Shown here piece after piece: positions 1-5,772 of a stretch of DNA of 10,885 nucleotides. This DNA comes from Candidatus Melainabacteria bacterium. GTDB lineage: Bacteria > Cyanobacteriota > Vampirovibrionia > Obscuribacterales > Obscuribacteraceae. A model generated the notes under the pieces. The model did no database searches and was not told the origin of the DNA. It saw only the letters and a program-made list of their open reading frames with translations. The stretch spans positions 1 through 10,885 of the forward strand of contig JACMKL010000056.1 in NCBI GenBank assembly GCA_014380105.1, written 5' to 3'. Within the stretch, counting starts at the first letter, position 1. The number at the start of each line of letters is the position of its first letter. Position numbers and translations under genes: made by a program.

Positions 1-1
1 T

Positions 2-94
2 GAAGGCGCCAACGCTCTTATCCAGACCCCATACATTTTCGGACTGGCTGAGAGACGTGCTAAGTATATAAATAAGTGCATTGCCTTCCGGTAA
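2..94 (+). CDS. Possible C-terminal fragment of an upstream protein
   Basis: Reading from base 2, the frame stays open for 30 codons and stops at TAA 92-94. It encodes a tail that includes GLAERRAKYINK. The peptide has an ordinary amino-acid mix and would be a plausible amphipathic C-terminus, but I do not recognise the family. The frame starting at base 3 is also open, to a TAA at 69-71, so the choice of frame is uncertain. If real, the gene overlaps the TTG start of the rhomboid gene by 14 bases, or ends 4 bases before its alternative GTG start at 99. Either arrangement would suggest translational coupling, which could explain the lack of a Shine-Dalgarno site for the rhomboid gene. Confidence 0.35.
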   Translation, partial: EGANALIQTPYIFGLAERRAKYINKCIAFR

Positions 95-1835
95 ATCTGT
101 GGATAACAGCGAACCTCAAACTGAACCTCAAGCCGAGCCTCAGAACACTTCAAACGTAACGCCAGCGACCACCGCAATCGTTGTGGCAAACGTGATCGTC
201 TTTGTTGTGATGGTCATCTTCGCCGGTCCGACAGTAGTCAATTCGCCCAGCTCTCAAGTGATTCTTGCTTTCGGAGCTGACCGCGGCACACTTGCAATGA
301 CAGGCGAGTACTGGCGCCTGATCACAAATGTGTTCGTCCACATCGGCATCCTGCACTTATTTATGAACATGTGGATCTTCGCCGTCATGGGTCCCAATGT
401 TGAACGCATTTACGGACCAGTGAAATACATTCTTGCTTACCTGATGGCAGGGTTGGGCGGCTCACTTTTGAGTATTTATTTCAAACCGTTTGCGACATCG
501 GCAGGCGCATCAGGAGCCGTTTTCGGTGTTTTCGGATTGTGGTTTGGTTTTCTTCTTGCCAATCGCAAACGTTTGAAAGAAAATTTCGTAAAATCAAATA
601 TGCAAAGCGCCGCGGTCTTTTTTGTGATCGTTCTGGTGCAGGGACACATGCGTGCAGGAACAGATAATGAGGCCCACATCGGTGGAGTCTTAATTGGCAT
701 ACTTTGCGGATTTCTAATAGCGACGTCATTTCCAGGCGAGCCTAAATGGTCAACCAGAGATACTATTGGGTTTGCGCTCGTGGCTCTATTACTTGGTGGC
801 GGATTCAAACTTACTCAAGACCATACGCTTGCGGCTATTCAAGCAGATAAGCCAGTTGTTCCAGCTTTCTCAGGTGCCGTTTTAGTTGGACCAATAAAAG
901 ATTTAAAAGCAGGCAATGCCAATCAGTCACTACTCAAATTAAATAAACTAGTTGAACTGTATCCTAATAGTCTTCAGATCAGATACCTCCGCGCAAACGC
1001 CTATATGGCACTCAATGAGCCCAGAAAAGCGGTTTCAGATCTTGATGTGACGCTCAAAGCAAAACCAGATTTTCCACTTTCGCTCGAATTGAAAGCGAAG
1101 GCGTTAAACGATCTTAAAATGTACAAAGAAGCCTTACAAACGGCGAATACTTTAATTAGCGTCAGCCCAAATGATGCTGAAAGTTTTTTAGTTCGCTCCT
1201 CAATTTATGACCGTTTGGATGACACGGCAAAGACCCTAGACGACGCAAACGCCGCTGTTCGCCTTGGTCCTAACAGGGCAGCAACTTATAACAATCGCGG
1301 ATACGCATATATCAATCTTGGACTAATCGATGATGCGATGAAAGATTTTTCCACGGCTATTAAAATTGAACCCAAATTTACAGGTTCAAGAATTGGTATG
1401 GCGCTATGCCATTTTATGCAATTTGATTACATTAGCTGCGACAAGGAATGTAGCAAAATACTCACAGACACGGGCTGGAAAGACAGAGTGGCACCGCAGA
1501 TGGTGATACTCTCATCTATCTGTCGCCGACAATTGCATCAGGAACCGCAACGTCTTGTCCTACTTGACCAGGCATTGAAAGAGATTGATCCGACAAACAG
1601 TCAGTACGCAATTATTGAATTTTTAGCAGGCAGACTCACCGCTGACGCTGCTTTCCAAAAAATGAAAGATAATGATCAACTGACTGAAGCAAAAGCCTAC
1701 GTTGGCTTGGATTTGCTGGCCCAGGGCAACGCCGTGGCTGCTTCACCAATGCTAATCTGGGTCAAGGAAAAAGGAAATCGCGCCTTTACTGAATATGATT
1801 TGATTATGGCTATTCTTTCAAAATTGAAAAAATAG
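81..1835 (+). CDS. Rhomboid-family intramembrane serine protease with C-terminal TPR domain
   Basis: The first 240 residues form a rhomboid protease, a membrane enzyme that cuts transmembrane helices of other proteins. After a Pro/Glu/Gln-rich N-terminus, membrane segments begin near residue 31. Residues 87-96 carry the helix-2 pattern with His87, His92 and Asn96 (oxyanion side). GASGA at 142-146 holds the nucleophile Ser144, and NEAHIGG holds the partner His199, so the Ser-His dyad is intact. From about residue 277 to 435 there are roughly four TPR-like repeats (near 301-330, 332-364, 366-398, 400-432), followed by a helical tail with no recognised domain. TPRs usually bind proteins, so the tail may recruit substrate or a partner (inference). 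The start is uncertain: TTG at 81 gives 584 residues and GTG at 99 is an alternative. An in-frame TAA at 69-71 excludes anything longer. The product is longer than the simple 200-300 residue rhomboids. Confidence 0.9.
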   Translation: MPSGKSVDNSEPQTEPQAEPQNTSNVTPATTAIVVANVIVFVVMVIFAGPTVVNSPSSQVILAFGADRGTLAMTGEYWRLITNVFVHIGILHLFMNMWIFAVMGPNVERIYGPVKYILAYLMAGLGGSLLSIYFKPFATSAGASGAVFGVFGLWFGFLLANRKRLKENFVKSNMQSAAVFFVIVLVQGHMRAGTDNEAHIGGVLIGILCGFLIATSFPGEPKWSTRDTIGFALVALLLGGGFKLTQDHTLAAIQADKPVVPAFSGAVLVGPIKDLKAGNANQSLLKLNKLVELYPNSLQIRYLRANAYMALNEPRKAVSDLDVTLKAKPDFPLSLELKAKALNDLKMYKEALQTANTLISVSPNDAESFLVRSSIYDRLDDTAKTLDDANAAVRLGPNRAATYNNRGYAYINLGLIDDAMKDFSTAIKIEPKFTGSRIGMALCHFMQFDYISCDKECSKILTDTGWKDRVAPQMVILSSICRRQLHQEPQRLVLLDQALKEIDPTNSQYAIIEFLAGRLTADAAFQKMKDNDQLTEAKAYVGLDLLAQGNAVAASPMLIWVKEKGNRAFTEYDLIMAILSKLKK

Positions 1836-1849
1836 ATTTGCCGTGAATG

Positions 1850-2587
1850 TTATTTCGAATCATCCATGTGCGTCGTCAACCATTGATTGAAGCGGTCAAA
1901 CTGCACATCCATGAAATTGTGACCACTCCATTCATAGATATCCAATGTCGAAGTTGGCAGTCTTTTGTGAATGTGAGTTACATAAATGCACGGCGCAACC
2001 GGGTCAAAACGACCAACTGAAAGATGCACTGGGCAAGTGACATTAATAGGTTTGTCGACGAAATTTACGTCTCCAAAATTATCGACAATTTGTTGAAGCG
2101 TATGCACTGGTGTACTCAATAAAGTCCTCTCGCGCCAAGCTAATTTATTGCGAAATTCCATGTCTTTGATTTTCGGAAAAGGACCTTTGAGAAACCAACG
2201 AAACGCTAGTTCCATCGGCTTCAGAACTCGTCCTGGCAGTGCAGCAGCAAATATTCTCTGTACTTTTTCTGGAAATTTTTCAGCTATTACAATTGAGAGG
2301 ATTGCGCCCAGAGAATGACCAACAAACACTGCCGGATAACTTATATCAGTAGTCTCTAGTGTCTCTAAAACATCGTTTAAATGAACTTCCAAATCAGTAT
2401 GTGAAAGTGGTTCATCGCTCTTACCGTGACCTCGCAAATCAATAGCAAAAGAGCGATATCCGTGCGTTTTCAAATATTCAAGCTGACGGTCCCACATCTC
2501 GCTACTGGAGCCTGTTCCGTGAATGAGCACGACATCAGGACGAGAAGATCTGGTCTCTGGAAGTATTTCTCTGTAATGAAGTTTCAC
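1850..2587 (-). CDS. Alpha/beta hydrolase
   Basis: This 245-residue protein is a single-domain alpha/beta hydrolase of normal length with no signal peptide, so it is probably cytoplasmic. The oxyanion HG occurs at residues 23-24 (LIHGTG). The nucleophile elbow GHSLG places Ser92, the acid is likely Asp195 in GRFDPV, and the base is His223 in SGHNF; the triad is therefore complete. The substrate cannot be read from the sequence; esters, lipids or lactones are all possible. The start codon is GTG at 2587 with only a weak AGAG-type site upstream. It lies 53 bases downstream of the glycosyltransferase gene on the same strand and is probably cotranscribed with it, which hints at lipid metabolism (inference). 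It ends 14 bases from the convergent rhomboid gene, and I see no terminator hairpin in the gap. Confidence 0.85.
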   Translation of the reverse strand: MKLHYREILPETRSSRPDVVLIHGTGSSSEMWDRQLEYLKTHGYRSFAIDLRGHGKSDEPLSHTDLEVHLNDVLETLETTDISYPAVFVGHSLGAILSIVIAEKFPEKVQRIFAAALPGRVLKPMELAFRWFLKGPFPKIKDMEFRNKLAWRERTLLSTPVHTLQQIVDNFGDVNFVDKPINVTCPVHLSVGRFDPVAPCIYVTHIHKRLPTSTLDIYEWSGHNFMDVQFDRFNQWLTTHMDDSK

Positions 2588-2640
2588 TGCTAACTCTGCA
2601 AAAGTGACGCCGAGCGCAATGTTGAGACTGGAGAGGTCGC

Positions 2641-3909
2641 CTATGCCTGAGACATGTCGAGGATAGGTGCCTTGCCATAATCACCACGGGAAGCGGAACC
2701 CGCATCGCGCAGGATGCCTGAGGCTGGGTCGAAAACCGGCGAGAACGCTGGGTCGCAAAAGCCTAGAATCATCCTGGCAATATCATATACCGCTTCGGTA
2801 CGGTCTAGACTGTAGCGTGTCGGCAACTTATAGTTTAGCCGATCAACTATCGGCGTGAAATTTTTGACTATGTCCAGAATATCGCTTGGTTTTTCTACTT
2901 TGTATGCGAGATTTTCTCTTACCAAAAGCTCGACTGTTCCCATTTCCTGGGGCATCGGGCACGTGATGGTGTCAAATACCAACGGCAACTTTTTGGCAAT
3001 TGCTTCGAATGTGGTCAATCCACCAGCTTTGGTGACCATCAAATCGACGTGGGTCATTATGTCAGCCATTTTGTCGTAATAAGGCATCACAGCTGTTGGT
3101 ATGCGGCTTGAAGCAGCCGCATTTTTCACTTTGTTATAGAGCTCTTCATTTCGACCGCAGAGAAAAATGCATTGCACATCTTCATCTGTTTTATTTAGCT
3201 CGTGATACATGTCCAGCATGTTGCCACCACCAGCCCAACCAGCATTCAAGAATATGGTGGTTTTCTTCGCATCGAGTCCAAGCGACTCCATAAATTCTTT
3301 GCGGGTGCTCTGAATTGGTTTTAAAAACTGTGGGTTTACAGGCATTCCGACAATTCGGATTTTCTCTGCTGGCACTCCCCATTCAACCAATTGTTGTTTA
3401 GATAGTGAATTTGGAACAACAGTCAGAGCAGCATCAGGGCAGGCCCAGCCACGCCAGAAGTTACCATTCGGGTCCGTGACTACAGTCATCAGCTGGACCT
3501 TCTTTTCCAGTCCCAGATCTTTGAGCGCACGAGCGACGTATTGATTAGTCATAGGGTGAACAGAGACAATCACGTTGGGTTGTGCTTTGGCAAATAACCC
3601 ACACAAATACTTTTTGACGATCTGGTAACCAATCTCGGAGTCGTTCGGCTTAAATGTTTCGATAAACCAGTAGTAATACTTCATCCAATCCTGACGATTG
3701 CCGAGGAGGTAGTTGTAAAGGTCTACAAATTTCTGATTTACGAAGTGGCTTTTTTCGACAATACGGTCGGCAGATAGTTCGATCGTGTAGCCACGTGAAT
3801 CGCGTTCGATTAATTCTCTGAGAGCGGCATCAATCGCGTTATAGGCGCTACGGTGTCCACCGCCTGTGTCCGAGAAGACGAAACAGACGCGAAAATTCGA
3901 CTTCGGCAT
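2641..3909 (-). CDS. MGDG-synthase-like glycosyltransferase (GT28 family)
   Basis: The product (422 residues) resembles the MGDG synthase / processive diacylglycerol glycosyltransferase branch of GT28, which transfers a sugar from a UDP-sugar to diacylglycerol at the membrane face. The N-terminal Rossmann domain carries the family's glycine-rich SDTGGGHRSA (residues 13-22), and TDPNG with nearby aromatics lies near 145. The C-terminal nucleotide-binding domain carries KAGGLTTFEA (294-303, the KxGxxTxxEA signature) and a QE pair (321-322). The C-terminal 35 residues are a Gly/Ser/Asp-rich tail outside the core fold. I chose ATG at 3909 because AGGAG lies 4 bases before it. A TTG at 3927 would add six residues but has a weaker ribosome site. 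The acceptor and sugar cannot be decided from sequence. The gene leads a probable operon with the alpha/beta hydrolase and is divergent from the exported hydrolase. Confidence 0.85.
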   Translation of the reverse strand: MPKSNFRVCFVFSDTGGGHRSAYNAIDAALRELIERDSRGYTIELSADRIVEKSHFVNQKFVDLYNYLLGNRQDWMKYYYWFIETFKPNDSEIGYQIVKKYLCGLFAKAQPNVIVSVHPMTNQYVARALKDLGLEKKVQLMTVVTDPNGNFWRGWACPDAALTVVPNSLSKQQLVEWGVPAEKIRIVGMPVNPQFLKPIQSTRKEFMESLGLDAKKTTIFLNAGWAGGGNMLDMYHELNKTDEDVQCIFLCGRNEELYNKVKNAAASSRIPTAVMPYYDKMADIMTHVDLMVTKAGGLTTFEAIAKKLPLVFDTITCPMPQEMGTVELLVRENLAYKVEKPSDILDIVKNFTPIVDRLNYKLPTRYSLDRTEAVYDIARMILGFCDPAFSPVFDPASGILRDAGSASRGDYGKAPILDMSQA

Positions 3910-3956
3910 AGGGCTCCTGCTTTCCAACGGGTTCTCTTTCTGTCGATTATTTGTTA

Positions 3957-4015
3957 ATCTGGGTCTGATTCGATGGCTTCAAAAAGCCATCTGGTAAAGA
4001 GTTTCAGACCCGGAT
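3957..4015 (+). repeat. Nested inverted repeat in the leader of the exported hydrolase
   Basis: Two inverted repeats are nested. The outer one pairs 3957-3968 with 4004-4015 (12 pairs, one a T-G wobble; the core GGGTCTGA/TCAGACCC is perfect). The inner one pairs 3972-3979 with 3984-3991 (8 perfect pairs, GATGGCTT/AAGCCATC, loop CAAA). The single wobble is G-U in plus-strand RNA but A-C in the opposite strand, which favours a plus-strand RNA structure. The outer stem ends 9 bases before the ATG at 4025 and would bury the only GGA (4012-4014) near that start. No U run follows, so it does not look like a terminator. It may control translation of the hydrolase, or act as a DNA operator between the two divergent genes. 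Confidence 0.7.
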
Positions 4016-4024
4016 ACAACAGCT

Positions 4025-5437
4025 ATGTACCAAAGTGAAAGAAGTCCAAACGTCTTGACAATGGCGCTGCTGAGCACTTTTGTACTGACAAGCACTGCGG
4101 CAACTGCCGGAAACGGCACCAAGACTTTGACCAGCTCAGCTGAGAAATTTGAGTTTGTGCAGCCAATTGGTCAAGTATCAACTCTTCCACCCATCCCTCC
4201 GATTAAGGTTCTCAAGAAAAAACCCGAAGTCGCTTCTTTGTATGAATACGATAGCGCGCCTTTGGGTGATCGCCAACCATTGCTAATGGTGCACGGATTA
4301 CACGGAGAATTCCATCGCCAATTTAGATGGACCAAGGTAATCAAGCATCTCAAAGCCGATAAAGAAATCGATAAACAATTTAAAATCTATTTCGCTCGAT
4401 ATTCAACTTCCGACAAACTCGAAAAGACTGTACCTGAGCTGCGCTCGGTCATCTCCAAACTTTATACTTTGAGTGGAAACCGCCCTGTCACTATGATGGC
4501 GCTCAGTATGGGCGGAAACGTGGCGTACGAAGCACTTCTCGACAAAGACATCGAAGACAAAATCAAACTCTTCATGGCTTTTGGCACACCATTTCATGGC
4601 TCACCACTCTTCTCTACGGACTGGCTCCAGTACGGCGTCTACAAGAATATTTGTTTCCCATGGACCCGCATCGACCATAGCCTTTCCTATCAATATTATT
4701 TCAAGAAAAACTCTGTGCTGATGACTGACTTGCGTTGGGACAACAGCGATACGAGCGTTCCGGAAGTAGGTCGTTTCAAATCAAAATTGCCCTTCGGACC
4801 GCACGGTAATCTGACCGTGGCAGAAGCAGAAAACAGACGCCTTCTCGCTTTGAACGCACAACCAGTAAACAAAAAGAAAATCGTCGCATACGGAGGTTAT
4901 CTCCTAAACCCTTATCTGTTGCCCGATCGCGAACGTTTCATCGAAACAAATATCATGGCACCGTACACTTTTGTGACCCTAAAAGTGCCGGCTCACCTCG
5001 CCCGAGAACATCCAGTCCTACGAATGCTTAACAGAGAAATAACAACGGTTGTTTGCAGCCCAGAAGCGAGTGGAAAAGCCAAAACTAAATATGTTTATGG
5101 CTTAAACGATGGTATTACGCCACTCTCCAGCGCTTTGTGCCTGCCTAATTCTGTAATCGCCTCTTTGCCACTGGCAAAAGAATCGGACCTCAGCAGCATC
5201 AAAGCTCTGACCGACGTCAAAACAGCGCGTGTCTTCCGCAATATCGATCACTTAACCTTCATTGATGGATATAAGCCCTTAACTGGCACCAACAATCTCA
5301 AAGACCAACTCAACCCTGAAGATGGCACTCGAACAATTTTCGAATGGATATCTCTCGACTTGAAGCGTTCTCTGGATGATGAAGGAAAATTGGCGCGTCG
5401 TGCCGATGCAAAATTAGAAACGCAAAAAACAGAATAA
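4025..5437 (+). CDS. Exported lipase-like alpha/beta hydrolase
   Basis: This 470-residue protein begins with a likely Sec signal peptide: a hydrophobic stretch at residues 12-24 and an Ala-x-Ala site ATA before Gly29. The mature protein is an alpha/beta hydrolase resembling PGAP1/DUF676-type or triacylglycerol lipases. The oxyanion region is VHGLHGE (89-95), the nucleophile is Ser161 in ALSMGG, the acid is probably Asp362 in GLNDGITP, and the base is His409 in NIDHLTF. FGTPFHGSP (186-194) is typical of lipases acting on bulky esters. The substrate is unknown. The start at ATG 4025 has no good Shine-Dalgarno site; Met13 (4061) is possible but would weaken the signal peptide. A strong inverted repeat lies just upstream. 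The gene is divergent from the glycolipid glycosyltransferase, so a role in envelope lipid turnover is a reasonable guess. Confidence 0.82.
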   Translation: MYQSERSPNVLTMALLSTFVLTSTAATAGNGTKTLTSSAEKFEFVQPIGQVSTLPPIPPIKVLKKKPEVASLYEYDSAPLGDRQPLLMVHGLHGEFHRQFRWTKVIKHLKADKEIDKQFKIYFARYSTSDKLEKTVPELRSVISKLYTLSGNRPVTMMALSMGGNVAYEALLDKDIEDKIKLFMAFGTPFHGSPLFSTDWLQYGVYKNICFPWTRIDHSLSYQYYFKKNSVLMTDLRWDNSDTSVPEVGRFKSKLPFGPHGNLTVAEAENRRLLALNAQPVNKKKIVAYGGYLLNPYLLPDRERFIETNIMAPYTFVTLKVPAHLAREHPVLRMLNREITTVVCSPEASGKAKTKYVYGLNDGITPLSSALCLPNSVIASLPLAKESDLSSIKALTDVKTARVFRNIDHLTFIDGYKPLTGTNNLKDQLNPEDGTRTIFEWISLDLKRSLDDEGKLARRADAKLETQKTE

Positions 5438-5474
5438 ATAAGCGTTTCGGTTTTAGACTTCAATTCACAATTCA

Positions 5475-5503
5475 TTGACGATGGCAAGAGTGACCTGTAG
5501 CAT
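5475..5503 (+). promoter_or_regulatory. Sigma-70-like promoter of the aspS leader
   Basis: TTGACG at 5475-5480 (five of six to the -35 consensus) is followed, after exactly 17 bases, by TAGCAT at 5498-5503 (four of six to the -10). The predicted transcription start is near 5510, about 20 bases before the leader-peptide ATG. Its position between the end of the hydrolase gene and the leader supports a separate promoter for the attenuator-aspS unit. Confidence 0.55.
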
Positions 5504-5529
5504 GAAGCTATAAGGTTAATGGCAGACAC

Positions 5530-5679
5530 ATGCAAGAATCTATTCTAAATACAAAAAGAGAGACCGCCGAACTCCTCTCGGAGTTGGCTGCTCTTGCGTG
5601 TTTAGCCTTATTCGCCGCCGACAATAATAACGACGATAGTGACGATCGCAACTTGCGGTTGATAAGGCGGCGCATCTAA
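5530..5679 (+). CDS. Asp/Asn-rich leader peptide of the aspS attenuator
   Basis: A 49-codon ORF runs from ATG 5530 to TAA 5677-5679. Codons 31-41 read D N N N D D S D D R N, so nine of eleven are Asp or Asn (5620-5652). The peptide has a hydrophobic middle (about residues 15-30) and ends in an Arg-rich segment. Its likely role is to be translated rather than to act as a protein: a ribosome short of charged tRNA-Asp or tRNA-Asn would pause on this run and change the folding of the downstream RNA. The stop codon lies 27 bases before the terminator hairpin and inside the antiterminator loop, as expected for attenuation leaders. The ribosome site is weak (AAGG at 5512-5515, 14 bases away). Alternatively it could be a small membrane-associated protein, but the run of codons matching the next gene's substrates makes a leader more likely. 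Confidence 0.75.
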   Translation: MQESILNTKRETAELLSELAALACLALFAADNNNDDSDDRNLRLIRRRI

Positions 5680-5736
5680 TTTAGAGATTTTGCCAATAGC
5701 TTTATGACCGCAAGAATTTCGATTCTTGCGGTTTTT
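5605..5736 (+). promoter_or_regulatory. Ribosome-mediated transcription attenuator upstream of aspS
   Basis: Three mutually exclusive pairings can be read. The sequestering stem joins 5605-5611 (GCCTTAT) to 5662-5668 (ATAAGGC), or alternatively 5613-5619 (CGCCGCC) to 5666-5672 (GGCGGCG). The antiterminator joins 5652-5659 (CTTGCGGT) to 5707-5714 (ACCGCAAG) with 8 perfect pairs. It continues through a wobble at 5660/5706 and a bulged G5661 to 5662-5668 paired with 5699-5705 (7 pairs, one G-U), about 16 pairs in all. The terminator joins 5707-5717 to 5722-5732. A ribosome paused early in the Asp/Asn run (from 5620) would cover the sequestering arm and free the antiterminator strand, allowing read-through. 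A ribosome reaching the stop at 5677 would cover that strand, so the terminator forms. The pairings are read directly; the mechanism is inferred from known attenuators such as pheST and his. Confidence 0.75.
5707..5736 (+). terminator. Intrinsic terminator of the aspS attenuator
   Basis: A perfect 11-bp stem (ACCGCAAGAAT at 5707-5717 with ATTCTTGCGGT at 5722-5732) is closed by the stable tetraloop TTCG and followed by a T run to 5736, then GCTTT. No G-U pair or bulge is needed. It sits between the leader peptide and the Shine-Dalgarno site of aspS on the coding strand, so it must be bypassed for aspS to be expressed from the upstream promoter. Without the attenuation model it would also serve as the end of a leader RNA of about 230 bases. 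Confidence 0.92.
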
Positions 5737-5772
5737 GCTTTATACATAAAATCAGCAAAGGGAGATAAGTCG

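Noticed and set aside
5519..5548. Nine-codon ORF (ATG 5519 to TAA 5546-5548) overlapping the leader-peptide start
   Set aside because: AAGG lies too close to this ATG (3 bases), and the peptide contains no informative codon run. It could modulate leader initiation, but nothing in the sequence requires it.
5510..5740. T-box riboswitch upstream of the synthetase
   Set aside because: A T-box would be a natural guess for an aminoacyl-tRNA synthetase leader. I found no specifier stem I features and no UGGNACCGCG-type T-box; ACCGC occurs only as part of the perfect terminator stem. The Asp/Asn codon run and translatable ORF fit leader-peptide attenuation better.
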